Assembly (NCBI GenBank): GCA_009667805.1
Contig: CM019067.1
Span: 158,429,049 to 158,493,048, forward strand
Length of the DNA stretch: 64,000 nt
Direction: 5' to 3'
Source: Leptobrachium leishanense
Lineage: Eukaryota > Chordata > Amphibia > Anura > Megophryidae
Below are positions 33,956-45,437 of this stretch, piece by piece. Each line of letters starts with the position of its first letter. The stretch's first letter is position 1. Below the pieces are notes generated by a model that saw only the letters and a list, made by a program, of their open reading frames with translations, did not search any database and had not been told where the DNA came from. Made by a program: the position numbers and the translations under genes.

Positions 33956-35489
33956 ATGTCAGAGTCAGAATCTGAGACTCAGGAAGATGTAGAGATACAT
34001 GCAGATAAAATAGTATTGATAGATGTTATGTCTTATCTAAAGGATAAGTTACACGTCACAGACGATTTATTTGATTGGATAAAAGAATTGAAATCAAATG
34101 TATCTAATTATGTTGATTCAATCTGGTCAGATCAATCAAATTTTCTTGAGTGTTTGCGAAAGATAAGTGCAGCCACAAATAAAAAAGACAAAGAGATTTT
34201 TGTTTTAAAAATTGTGCCTGAATGCATATACTTGATCGCAGAAATGAACAAGAGATTGAATGATGACAAAGAAACCAGAGACAGCTTAGAAAATAAAAAT
34301 TGTGACTTGCATGATACCATAAATAAATTAAAAGATGAGTCAGAACAAATGATAATGGAGTTGAAAGTGTGTGCAAGAGAAAAAGATCAATTGCAAGATG
34401 AGATTGCTCAATTATCCAAATTAAATAAGGAGCTGAATGCAAAATTGGCGAGAATGAAACGCGAACATGAGAAATTCGCTGATGAGCTACGTCAGGTTGA
34501 AACTGATGTTCGAAGGGTTAAAAATCCTTCGTTAGAGAAGTTCCCTTTGAAAGCTTTGAGTCATAACTCATCACTGATTAGGCCTGACAGCTCTATTTAT
34601 CTGAAGAGTGAAACTAAATCTCATGATGAAAAAAGAGCGAAGCCTCTTACACAGGAGTATTTCAAATCACATCACTCTAGCCAGCCACAGCCTATTAACG
34701 ATAATCGTTAATTTCTTAAACTCAGTAGGTATCTTTGACCTTAAGGGATCGCCAAAAATAATAAATCATTTAAATATGTTTGAAGAAGCTTTGGCAATAT
34801 TAGGAATTAATTCAGATGCTCAGAAAATTTAGTTGATCCCATGGGTCTTTGAAGGCAAACATAGGTATTTTTTTCAGTCTTTGAAAGAATCTGGTATACG
34901 TAACTGGAGTAAAATAGTCTCCGAGGTCAAATCTGAATTTGGGCCTCACCGTACCAGTCTAGCTGCGAAAAGAGCAATTTTAACTCTAAAATGCAGACCT
35001 AATCCAAGCCCCCGTGAATTTCTTTCAGTCCTTAAAAATGCATACAGCTTGGCTGAAAGAAACCCAGATTTTGAAAACCCTGAATTTATCCAATTATTTT
35101 ATGACATTTTGCCAAATAAAATAAAGGTTATTTTGGCAAGAGATTATGACCCGAGAAATGGTTTGGATTGGGTACTAAAAGAAAGTATGACCCTATTTAC
35201 TGTATTTGAATATAGTGAAGAAACTCAGAGGAAAAGAGTGAAAAACTCACCTGAGGAAATAGCAGAAATTCACATTAAAAAGGGTGAAATTAAATTTGAG
35301 TCCCACAAAAAGAGTTATGCAGAAATATTGCGTGACTCCATACCTCAAAGGGAAAAATCCAAGCCAGATCAGGAAAGAGGGTTTGCCAGAGAAAATTCAG
35401 GAAGTAAATTTCAATCTAGGAAGCAATGGGTACCTAGAAGTCAGTGGGTTAAATCAAGGGAAAATGTACCTAGACAGGAAGCAACCTGA
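33956..35489 (+). pseudogene. gag-like gene of retroelement 2, broken
   Basis: The start is the ATG at 33956 after GTGCAAAA (MSESESETQED). The first ~250 codons are acidic and then a long coiled coil with heptad Leu/Lys/Glu (about residues 110-200). The frame closes at 34709-34711. A capsid-like part continues in another frame (34608-35489) and is itself interrupted by TAG 34830-34832. It includes ESGIRNWSKIVSEVKSEFG and AYSLAERNPDF, and it ends in a basic Ser/Arg/Lys-rich tail. No CCHC knuckle. The arrangement (coiled coil, then capsid, then basic tail) parallels retroelement 1. A role as structural core protein is inferred. Confidence 0.7.
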
Positions 35490-35768
35490 GGTAAGACTGA
35501 ATCTGAGGAGTCTGGTAATGCGCAAGCTTCGTCCCCAAGGACGAATAGAAAGCGGAGCTATAATGTACACCAGTGTATTGGTCAAATGCAGGAAAATTTC
35601 CGTGTGCTGACAGAAAAACTGGATCAGATCACTCAGTTAATGACTGGAAATAACTCTGGTCAGGTTGTAAGCAATGCAACACCTGCAGCCCCACCCAACC
35701 AGTGACTAGATGATGTTTCTGATGAAGTAACCAGTATCCATGACAATTTACCAGAAAGTGATGATGAA

Positions 35769-36482
35769 ATGATTAATACAAATGTTTGTATGGTTGATGA
35801 TTTAAACCCTTCCCTGCAAAGAGGAGGAAAATGTATTTTATCTCTCCAGACTAAGTGCCAGAAAGCTGAGAAGACTGGATCCGAAATGGAAAGCACAGCT
35901 GCCAAAAGCACGTTTGAGAGAGCAAAATCAGTTGGTAAAATCTGTACAAAACCTAATTTCATATCTCACTCTAAATTTCTCTGTAAATTGCATAGCATTG
36001 AAGACCGATATTATGTGAATGTAGAATTACAAGATAATTTACCACATATTCCGTCCTTGCTAGACAGTGGAAGCCAAGTTACGTTAATATCAGCCCATTA
36101 TTTTGAACAGGTCCAAGAACTGTCCTCCAGGAAGCCTAGATTAGATAAATCTAATGCTAATCTAGTGAGTGTGAGTGGCACATCTCTGAAAGTTCTGGGC
36201 ACGGCTAAATTGGATTTTAAATTGGGGAATAAAGTAATTCGGCATCCAACGCTTGTTGTGGATCTGCCCCAAAATCGCCTAATTATTGGAATGGACCTTC
36301 TCAAAAGGTTAAATCCAATCATTGATTTTATCAATGAGGTTATTTGGTCCCAAGTAAATGTTCCAATCAGCTATGATAGATCCCAATCCCATCACACTCA
36401 GCGGAACTGCCACGTGATTGAGGAAAGGCCGGATTCTATTGAAGTCCACTTCAGAAATAGCCAGATACCTGATATCTCTTAA
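35769..36482 (+). CDS. Retropepsin-like aspartic protease region
   Basis: This would cleave the element's polyprotein. The active-site motif is LLDSGSQVTLIS (about residues 96-107), with DSG in place of the commoner DTG. The second retropepsin hallmark is RLIIGMDLLKRL (about residues 169-180). About 95 residues precede the motif; they belong to the gag-pro junction, and the open frame extends upstream of the Met. TAA at 36480-36482 ends it, but the same frame is open again for about 80 codons to 36734 with an acidic tail. No polymerase domain follows. The frame looks intact, so 'pseudogene' is not certain. Confidence 0.75.
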   Translation: MINTNVCMVDDLNPSLQRGGKCILSLQTKCQKAEKTGSEMESTAAKSTFERAKSVGKICTKPNFISHSKFLCKLHSIEDRYYVNVELQDNLPHIPSLLDSGSQVTLISAHYFEQVQELSSRKPRLDKSNANLVSVSGTSLKVLGTAKLDFKLGNKVIRHPTLVVDLPQNRLIIGMDLLKRLNPIIDFINEVIWSQVNVPISYDRSQSHHTQRNCHVIEERPDSIEVHFRNSQIPDIS

Positions 36483-36734
36483 GGCCAAAAGCCCCTGACT
36501 CCAGGAGAGCAGGAGGATAACACCATATGTGTTCCCCCCGAGAGAATTCGAGATATATGTCTGGAAAATGACGTGCTAATTATTAACCTCCACAAAAGGG
36601 AAACAGAACCAAATGGACATAGTGACCTTAAAGTGATCAGATACCCAAATCCTGAAGATGAGTGGATAACAGATCTAGATAATGACGAAGACAGTCCTAA
36701 TGTTATTGGAAAAAGTTATGTTATGTATTTCTAG

Positions 36735-37135
36735 AAGAAATAAAACTGCTGAGCTCAATTGCATGATTGTCATCCTAGATCACCTCAGGATATGTGAAAA
36801 TGGACCAGCAGAAGACACTTAACTGGTATCATGTGAAGTGATGTTTTGATTAACATGTGATTCTTCTTCCCAGCATTCAGATGTTTAACTCAAGCTAGTA
36901 GATAGACTAGATCCGTACGGTTAATTAAATTTAATCAGAGATCAAGGTATCTATAGGGAATGTGAGTGAAATCGCTAGTCTATGAATGGTTATTTATACT
37001 CTTTCTTTCAACAGAAATTGAGATAAATGGTTAATCCAAACTGCGACGCTAATTCGCAAAGATTAATCGGACCACCAAGGAGACTGCGACTATCTGTAAA
37101 TTCTACGGTTTTCCGCACAATTCCAAGCAGATCCA
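36735..37135 (+). other. Interior of retroelement 2 where pol is missing
   Basis: No coding frame of note. This short span replaces the roughly 2.5 kb that reverse transcriptase, RNase H and integrase would need. Confidence 0.6.
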
Positions 37136-37462
37136 ATGCTCAAGTCCCATGCGAATCAAGCTCATGCAAGCCTGAAAGACATGCTGGATAAAGCCAGGAT
37201 ACCGTTGATTGCTATGTACAAGAACCACCGAAGGAAAAGATTTGCCGCATATTTTATTGCAACCGCTGTTCTACAGAAAGAGAAGCAAATGCTTACCGGA
37301 AGGATCTGGTACAAAACAAGAGTGTTCATACCCACACCAGTGATTCTCATGAAAGTTCCTAAAGAATCAAGAGTTGTTATCGAGAAGTTACTTTTTATAA
37401 ATGAAGTCTGGTATGACGAGAACAAATTGTTGTCGTATTCTAAGGGCAAGAGATCCCTATGA
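37136..37462 (+). CDS. Hypothetical basic protein in retroelement 2
   Basis: 108 codons, Lys/Arg-rich, with FAAYFIATAVLQKEKQML near the middle. No recognised domain. Its place after the missing pol suggests a remnant of an env or accessory region; this is inference only. Confidence 0.35.
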   Translation: MLKSHANQAHASLKDMLDKARIPLIAMYKNHRRKRFAAYFIATAVLQKEKQMLTGRIWYKTRVFIPTPVILMKVPKESRVVIEKLLFINEVWYDENKLLSYSKGKRSL

Positions 37463-37541
37463 ATCCAGATTTGAAATCTTTGCTAAAGAACTAGCCTGAC
37501 CATACTATTGAACTTCCAATAAAAAGATAATCTAACAATTT

Positions 37542-37763
37542 ATGCTCCAATGTGTTCACAGATTGATCATGGATTTGCTATCTGCTTATAACGGGCCAAA
37601 GATTACAGAGATTGTGATTTGTATAGTAATTATGTTTCTAACTGTCTGGATGATTGTACTAACAAATAAAGTACGTACATTGAAGTTTAAAAACACTGCA
37701 TCTTCAATTATTAAATGGATGAAAGAAGAAAAACGTGTTGCGAAAGGTGGAAACCTAGCCTAA
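37542..37763 (+). CDS. Short membrane-type protein in retroelement 2
   Basis: 73 codons with one strongly hydrophobic stretch (ITEIVICIVIMFLTVWMIVL, about residues 25-44) followed by a basic tail (NKVRTLKFK, KEEKRVAKGG). This is the layout of the transmembrane end of an envelope protein just before the polypurine tract. An env remnant is plausible but unproven. Confidence 0.45.
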   Translation: MLQCVHRLIMDLLSAYNGPKITEIVICIVIMFLTVWMIVLTNKVRTLKFKNTASSIIKWMKEEKRVAKGGNLA

Positions 37764-37768
37764 TTGGT

Positions 37769-37841
37769 AAAGGGGGGAGATATTGTATGTTTTCCTCAAA
37801 TTTTATTTGATCAATAAATAGATGAAACCAAAGGGGGGTTA
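37769..37841 (+). other. Two polypurine tracts before the 3' LTR
   Basis: GTAAAGGGGGGAGA (37769-37782) and ACCAAAGGGGGGTTA (37827-37841). The second lies directly against the LTR start TGTCGGG and is the likely plus-strand primer. Confidence 0.7.
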
Positions 37842-39690
37842 TGTCGGGTATATTACAGAAAGGAAAAATTAAAATGGATGTCTGTAGCCATTTTGTTTTA
37901 AAGACAGTTTTTTTTTCTTTCAATTTTCTCTAGGTTTAGAAATGAACGAGATTTCTTTTTACAGAGTTCATTCCTGGGTGAAGTCTTTTATATTTTTTTA
38001 AGAAGTGCCAGACATGAAGGAACCTAGAATGTTTTTGTGTGATAATGCTAGAGTTAAGTGCTAAGACGTGTCATAATTAAATTTTTTGGTCTGTCTTAAG
38101 TTTTTAAAACAAAAGATATTTTGTCTTTTGGGTATAGGAATAAGAGTTAATATCTCTGTAATATAGATTTATATTCACAAAATATATGTTTATAATCAAG
38201 GTATATTTTATTATATTTACAGTAGGAAATATATACTCCAATAAATATTGTAGAAAGTATATAATTGGTATATAATAAAAATTACTAAATAATAGATTCT
38301 GTTGAGTTAACCAGAAAAGAATTCAGCTCATAGTAAGTAATTTTAAAAGGGAGTAGGGATATAAATTAGGTATGACAGAGACACAGTGTCTAGTGACTGG
38401 GAGAAGAGAAGGTCTTTGTGTAGATTGACCTTTTTGACCCGAGAGAAGAATATTAAAAAAAAATGGTGGAATTAATTAAGAAGTGCAATACTGCCCTCTA
38501 GAGGATAGTAAATATTAGATTTGATGTATTAATAATATTGCCAGTGACGTCAAATTTACTATAATTGAAGTGGCAGTTGGTTGCAAATCAGTCGGAGATT
38601 CCAGCATTCAGACTCACACCGCAATGCATTCAGATGTCCAGCACACATAGCAGATCCCAGGACATGAGGCAATCAAGATTCTCACCAAATCTCTAACTCA
38701 CATGCATTGATTATCTGATATCGATAATCTTCACACATTCCAAAAATATTACATCAGGAATTCCAAGGCAGACTTATCAAAATCCAAATTGGACAGGTAA
38801 TGTATGAAATTAAGGAATTAATGTAATTATATATATTTGTAGATATTCTTGCAACGTAGACTGAGATTTCTCAGATACTTGGGTAACTCCAAAAATTCTA
38901 AGTATTTCTATTCTGCAGATAGAAATATGAAGAAGTGGATATAAGGATTTATTCCTAAAAGAAATGTTGTAAGATTGATACCAATATATATATTGAATTT
39001 GGAAATTACTGTGATTAAAATTAATAAGCAAGGAATTATATAACTACAAAATAAAAAGCAAAAGATTAGAAGTTTAATTCTCAAGATTAGGGGAGGATTC
39101 ACTAAATAAGTTTTTATTACTTATCATTAAATTAGCTCATCTTTTGTTGATCCATGTAGCATAGATATATATATATATATATCTATAAGAGCTGGCTGGT
39201 TAAACATTGTTTGCTGGGAAATGCATGTTGTATTAAGCAGAAATGTTTATGAACCATTTGTGTATTAGTTACTAACTGATAAGGTAAATGATATTAATCA
39301 TATATGCAGTTACTAACCGGAGATACATATATTGTGAAGCTAGTTTTTATATGCTGATGGATTGTGGTTTGTAAATTTTTGTTTATGATATGAGATTTGA
39401 AACTTTTTTGTATACGTAATAAATATATATATATATTTATCCGATTATTGATTATTGTATTTTTCAAAGCAAAACACAGACAATTAAAAGAATTTAGGAG
39501 AATTCCTAGGAAATATAAACGATTGATATTTGTGTCTCGTATAAATTTCTTATGAAATAATAATCCCTGATATATTGGAGGCAACTGCCGAGGTAGGTCC
39601 AGTAAGTCCAATATAGACATATTGGAGGCTTGGCTGAGAAGTCCAATATATATAACGTGTTGTATTCACGTGCAGAGATTATATCCGACA
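37842..39690 (+). repeat. Long 3' LTR of retroelement 2
   Basis: 1849 bp from TGTCGGGTATAT to ATATCCGACA. It has (AT)n tracts, AATAAA near 39417 as candidate poly(A) signal, and no coding frame of note. Confidence 0.8.
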
Positions 39691-40440
39691 TGCCAAAGTC
39701 AACAATCAAGAGAAGACTTCACCAGAGTGAATACAGAGGGTTCACCACAAGATGTAAACCATTGGTGAGCCTCAAAAACAGGAAGGCCAGATTAGAGTTT
39801 GCCAAACAACACCTAACAAAGCCTTCACAGTTCTGGAACAAGATCCTATGGACAGATGAGACCAAGATCAACTTGTACCAGAGTGATAGGAAGAGAAGAG
39901 TATGGAGAAGGAAAGGAACTGCTCATGATCCTAAGCATACCACCTCATCAGTGAAGAATGGTGGTGGTAGTGTCATGGCGTGGGCATGTATGGCTGCCAA
40001 TGGAACTGGTTCTCTTGTATTTATTGATGATGTGACTGCTGACAAAAGCAGCAGGATGAATTCTGAAGTGTTTCGGGCAATATTATCTGCTCACATTCAG
40101 CCAAATGCTGCAGAACTCATTGGACGGCGCTTCACAGTGCAGATGGACAATGACCCAACGCATACTACAAAAGCAGCCAAAGAGTTGTTGAAGGGACAGA
40201 AGTGGAATGCTATGCAATGGCCAAGTCAATCACCTGACCTGAATTCCATTGAGCATGCATTTCACTTGTTGAAGACAAAACTGAAGGGAAAACGCCCCAA
40301 GAACAATGCAGGAACTGAAGACAGTTGCAGTAGAGGCCTGGCAGAGCATCACCAGGGATGAAACCCAGCATCTGGTGATGTCTATGCGTTCCAGACTTCA
40401 GGCTGTGATTGAATGCAAAGGATTTGCAACCAAGTACTAA
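39691..40440 (+). pseudogene. Tc1 transposase, catalytic part
   Basis: Continues the split transposase: the end of the second helix-turn-helix (STIKRRLHQSEYRGFTTR), then the DDE catalytic domain. First Asp in ILWTDETKINLY, second in VQMDNDPTHT, and Glu in SPDLNSIEHAFHLLK. There are 34 residues between the second Asp and the Glu, the DD34E spacing of Tc1. A one-base shift near 40305 moves the last ~45 codons to another frame ending TAA 40438-40440 (ECKGFATKY before the stop). All three catalytic residues are present, so decay is mild apart from the retroelement and frameshifts. Confidence 0.92.
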
Positions 40441-40695
40441 GAAGGGAAAGTTTGGTTTATGATTATTATTCTGTCCCATTACTTTTGGTCCCTTAACAAG
40501 TGGGAGGCACATCTGCAAACTGCTGTAAGTCCTACACCGTTCACCTGAGTTGGATGTACATACCCTCAAATTAAAGCTGACAGTCTGCAGTTAAAGCACA
40601 TTGTGTTTGTTTCATTCCAACTCCATTGTGGTGGTGTATAGAGCCAAAGATGTTAGAATTGTGTCGATGTCCCAATATTTCTGGACCTGACTGTA

Positions 40696-42780
40696 CATAG
40701 TGCAGACTGTATTATTTTTTGACATTTAATTATTAAGGTCTGCACTATGTATATGTGATTTTATTGCAGATACTTATATTTTCTTGTTGTAACCATGAAT
40801 AGGGACCTAAGTTTTCTCATTCCTATTATTAGAGGATGGTAGTTTCTGTTGTTCTATGAAGGGGAAGAGCCTTGATCTCAGGTTAGAGTTTAGGAGAAAG
40901 GAAGATTGAATGATTAGCTGGGAAACATAAACAATGCATCCACGTATCTATTTTTCCGCTAACAAGGTAAAAAAGTAATTATTTCCCAAATTTTCATAGA
41001 TCTAAAATGAATCATGTTGTGGTTAGTAGTAGGTAGAACATATTTATTGTACTAGTTTACACCACTAGAATACCCTTTTAATTGAAACAAATTTTAACTT
41101 TTAATAATAAAATATATATATATATATATTTTCTTTTTAATCATGCTGGTCTTTTTTTGTTGTTAAGTGACATTAGCACTATGCCCTAGTGCCAGCTCAT
41201 TATCCAAGTGTCTATCAAACCAACATCTTTTACATGGTATCATTCTATGAAACATCTGCTATATAATCAGCAATTGCATATATTCACTTTACTATTTAAG
41301 CCAGGTGAATGCACATGTATGAAATCATTCATCCACAAATTGATTACAGTACTCTAAAAGGCAAAATGCATTTAAATCTTTGCAATCTAGTACTGACAAT
41401 TATTTATATCCATTATTGCCTACATATGTATCCATTATTGCCAATGTATCTGCATTAGAGACATTTCTAGATGCTGTAATGGGATATGGAGTGTGCAGAG
41501 TACTATAGTCAGATGGAATGCAGCCAAGTTTAGAGTTTTTGATTTTTACATTATCTTTAAACCAGTTTTAGTCATGTGACACTATCTAGATTATATTGCA
41601 TTGCTATTTAAAACAAGCGATAATTCAGGCCAAGTGCAATTCCACAAAATGAGCAAATGAGTTTTCCCGTAAGAAAGACTTCAGCAATTTGCATAATGCC
41701 TATTTGATATTTAGAGCATATAAAAGAAAATTTGATGAAATTAACTTTAATTAAAACACCACTAACACAGAAAGGATAAAACAGTTAGTGAAAGGTAACG
41801 CAGAGTAATACATTAAGGTTGCAATCCAATACTATATATGCAAAAAACCCTCCGTATACAAAACACGCACTGTAACTATCCATTTATTGCATATACTGTA
41901 TATCACTAGAGAATGCAGAACAGCAATGTCTCTGGATAATGTATACCATCAAAACTAAATGTATATTGCTATAAGTAGCATTTGCATTGTATTTAAAGAT
42001 TGAATCAATTTATGCCTTGGGTTCTTAATTCCGTGATTTAAGAGATGCAGCACTTCCCAGCATTTCATCATAAACAAAAGTTTTGAATTAATTTACAAGC
42101 CTTAGAATCTCTTTAAATATTGTTACGGGAAGGTTTCAAAATTATTATGCATGGGAGTGTGTTTCATATAAGAAAACCAGAAATTATTATTTTTTTCAAA
42201 GAAATGCACAGACCATTGACACATTATTAATCTTGACTTTGTTAAAGTGTGGGGAAGATTTTTGGTAAAGGGACACCCTTGACAAAATAACAGCTTACAT
42301 GTTTATTTTTTTCCAGTTTCTCAGGATTTTAAGTATTACCACGGTTGTTAAGATTTTCCATATTTTTCTGAATGTCTATTGCATTCATAACTGTGTTTAT
42401 CCTTTAAAACAGTTATGTTCGCAATACATAGGCCACCATTGACTAATCAAAGGGTAGTTGGCAACAACTGCTTGACTTATCATCAGTAATCACCTAGTTC
42501 ACAGCACTAGCTCAACTAATCATGTTATGAAACATTTGTTAAAATATCAGTAGTAGCTCTATATTTTCGAATTATTAAAAAAAATGTATTGATTAATAAA
42601 AACGATTTTAAACTTAGAATCAAAATTGCAAAAATTTATTTTAAACCTCTGAATCCAAGTAATAGTTTCTCACTAATTTCTTCACTACAATTCACTTAAA
42701 ACATACGTAAATTACATACACTCTTCAGGCCCTATTCCAAGGTTGGCAATGAGATAACGTCTCAAGGCATATATATAACA
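40696..42780. other. Right part of the foldback, then non-coding DNA
   Basis: 40696-40782 completes the foldback interrupted by the Tc1. The remainder is AT-rich with a (TA)n run near 41111-41128. No gene or element recognised. Confidence 0.5.
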
Positions 42781-43400
42781 ACTCGAGAAGTTATCTTATC
42801 ACCTGGAATTCCTATTCAACTCTTGGCGGAAGCTGGGCTTGCACCACGAGTGTTGCACTTCCTTGCAGTCATGCCACTACTCCTGGTGCTCGCATGTGGG
42901 TCTGTTGTGCGTCTTCCACCCTGGCCTGGGCCGCTGCTTCCCTCATGCCATTCCCTTTTCCACATCCACTGTGGGGTTTCCTTAAGCTGGCTGCTTCCCA
43001 GTTCACCTGTCAGCCAGCTTTTTAACTGAGTCACACCCTTTCCTCCTTACTCTGGCATTAGTCTCATCTTGCTCATGCTAGTGAGATGGTTTCTCCTAGA
43101 GCTCCTGGTCCTTATAGTAATTCTGTCTTGTTTATTTCTTTTTAGTTGTGTCCTCAGTCCTGGTCTAGTCTTGTCCCTTATTGCCCATTTGGGTCAGCCT
43201 TGTTCTTGTGCCCTATCCCCTGTTTCTTCTGCTTCTGATATCTGTCCACAGCTGTGCACTATGTTTACCAGCATCCAGTGTACAAGACCTCAACTGTGGC
43301 TACAGGTACACGGCCTACTAAGATCAGAGACTGTGTGACTCATCGGCTACAGCGGAGCCTGTCCTTCCTTATTGCTGGCTGCAGCCATGCACTACACTAA
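42781..43400. other. GC-richer interval, no gene called
   Basis: Contains frames of 68-89 codons with Leu/Pro/Cys-rich low-complexity translations and no domain. 43262-43390 is one of two direct repeats (AGCATCCAGTGTACAAGACC); the other is at 43737-43860, and a third weaker one follows at 43870-44000. Confidence 0.45.
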
Positions 43401-43730
43401 GGCTGGCGCACGGATGCACATTTTGACGGGAGATTTTGTGTTTCCACAGATGATCAGTAATGCCATCGGCAGAGGCTTCAGCGTACCGGCCTTCACACTT
43501 GCGCTTGTACATATTTATGCCCCCAAGAAGCAGCCTGTAGTTCCTGCAGGACGCCTAGCTTTTTCACGTTCATGCCATTTTCGCGTCCGTAGCAATACGT
43601 GACTGCTGTGTGTGAACAACTGCGCAGGTGCATCGTGCGGTGTTCTTCATTGACTCAATTAAAAAGCTACGACGGACAGCAAATTGCACGCACAGAGGGA
43701 CGCAAAAAATCCGCTTGTGTGCCTCCAGCC
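43401..43730. mobile_element. Harbinger-type MITE
   Basis: Ends GGCTGGCGCACGGATG and complement GGCTGGAGGCACACAAG, flanked by TAA at 43398-43400 and 43731-43733. The TWA-type duplication and GG ends fit PIF/Harbinger. It has no coding capacity. It lies between two direct repeat units. Confidence 0.82.
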
Positions 43731-43861
43731 TAAACCAGCATCCAGTGTCCAAGACCTCTACTGTGGATACAGGTACTCAGCCTACTAAGACCAGAGACAG
43801 TGTTACTCAGCCACAGCGGTGGCTGTGCTTCATGGTTCCTGTCTACAGCCATGCACTGAGT

Positions 43862-45429
43862 TAATAACACCCACATACAGTGTCCACGAACTCCAATTTA
43901 GCAACAGGTACCCTGCCTGCTCCATTCTGAGACTGTGGTGTTATATTAGCCACAGCTGTACCTGTGCATTGAAACCTTGTCTACAGCCGTGAATTAAATC
44001 AACTGGATACAGAATAAAGTCTTTATCTGTGACTTCTAGCCTGTATACACTTCACAATGTATCTCAATAACTGTCCAGTGTTCTGATGTATTGTTTGCTC
44101 GCCCCCAGCACTTGGGATAAAATCAAATAACTTTGGGTCCCACCATGGCTCCTGCCGGGTGCCACCCTGACACTTGCGCATGTTCACTGTAAATTAATGT
44201 CTCCTATACTTTGTTCTAGAGTTGCTAATTTTCACCTCAGCATGGAAGTGCATGCTATTCCAAGGTAGCTTGCGTTTCTACCCGGAGACATTATTCACAG
44301 TGAAATACTGTGTCATAAAGCTGATGTTAAGTGATTTTGCTTTAGCTAAATCACATAACACACTTTCTGAACCACACCCCAAGAATCCCATTCTCTCCTC
44401 TCGTCCCTCTTCTTCACGCGTGACCAAAATGAGACTTGTTCCTAGTCTCTCTCCGCGATTCCTTTTTGGCACAGCTAGAACGAGCGCGCAAGAGCTTGTG
44501 TCAGGGACATGAAATGCTTCATGAAGTCCTATGGAAGCCTGCACTGCGCTTCCTTCCGGGGCTAGGCATTTAATGAAGCAATTAAGGTATGCAAAAAAGG
44601 AGATAATTTGGCGAACTGCCTGCTCTCAGAATAGCTGAATGGCAGGAAAAGCCTGAATTTCAGTGTTCAGTTACCTTTCGGCCACAATTCGGATCTCTTT
44701 CTATAACCCCCATATTTTTAATTCATTGGAAAATATAGTGCATTTTTGCATTTTAGTTTTTTCATGCAGTGTTTAACGACATTATTTAGCAGCTTTTTTA
44801 TTTTTTAATTAACCCTCTGTAATGCTTCCTTATATACGATGGACAGCTTACTTTGTAGTATGTTTGTTTGATCTTAGTTTGTATGCTTTCCAGTGAATCT
44901 ATGGTTAGCTTTACATTTGTCCATATGAAGTGGCTTCCCCCATTTTAGATCCTGGCAACTGCTGGTGATTCTTGCAGCTCGTAGTATTCGCAAGTATGCT
45001 CAATATCTACCATGGACACCATCTTGGTTGCTTGTTTATTTATTGGCTTAGTCCAAATTTATCACTAGACAATAATGTATCTGTTAAGTCATGTATTATT
45101 GGCTACATTCAAATTTATAGACTCTGCTAGTGACTTTATTTTTTTTGGGGAGTCTATTTTCCTACATTTGTGGCCACACCACTGAGCCTATTGGATACTC
45201 GGGCTCTATAGGTCAAACACCTGGGATTGGTGGGGATTGATGGGAGTGATTCTCTGTTCTTCTCCTATTTTGTATATAGGTATTTTGTGTTTATAGGTAT
45301 GTGAATGTCTGTTTTTCACGAGCTGTATACACTGATGAAAGGGCATGTTGCTTGGAACATTGGTTTCAAACTCCTCACAAGTAAACAGATCGTACGAGTG
45401 GGCCTATTGAAAGCTGTGCTGGTGTCTCT
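43862..45429. other. Non-coding interval with a MITE remnant
   Basis: No gene seen. 44600-44725 resembles the right end of the 54433-55319 MITE family (GGCGAACTGCCTGCTCTCAG, then GCTGAATTTCAGTG-like sequence). Confidence 0.5.
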
Positions 45430-45437
45430 TTACGTTT

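Larger units (their letters stand above)
33578..39690 (+). mobile_element. Pol-less LTR retroelement 2 (gag, protease, long LTR)
   Basis: It is inserted in the Tc1 transposase gene. The intact 3' LTR (1849 bp) begins TGTCGGGTATAT and ends ATATCCGACA, an inverted pair. The 5' LTR keeps only its last 216 bp; its first ~1.6 kb and a few Tc1 bases are deleted. A primer-binding-like site, coiled-coil gag, capsid-like gag, DSG-type protease and a small membrane-type frame follow. No reverse transcriptase, RNase H or integrase is present. The LTR overlap differs by a few substitutions and two short indels, one of them about 13 bp. Confidence 0.85.
32945..40693 (+). mobile_element. Tc1-type transposon split by an LTR retroelement
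   Basis: Inverted repeats of 222 bp (32945-33166 and 40472-40693) start CAGT(A/C)AGGTCCAGAAATATTGG and are flanked by TA (32943-32944, 40694-40695). Without the 6.1-kb retroelement at 33578-39690 the element is about 1.64 kb, normal for Tc1 elements with long inverted repeats. The two inverted repeats are almost identical. The element itself landed in one arm of an older foldback. A solo inverted repeat of the family lies at 56743-56935. Confidence 0.95.

Noticed and set aside
42823..43338. Leu-rich and Pro-rich frames as exons of a secreted protein
   Set aside because: Low-complexity translations overlapping a short direct repeat; no splice or domain support.
44222..44544. Overlapping 96- and 88-codon frames on both strands
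   Set aside because: No recognisable motif, and part of a region with MITE remnants.
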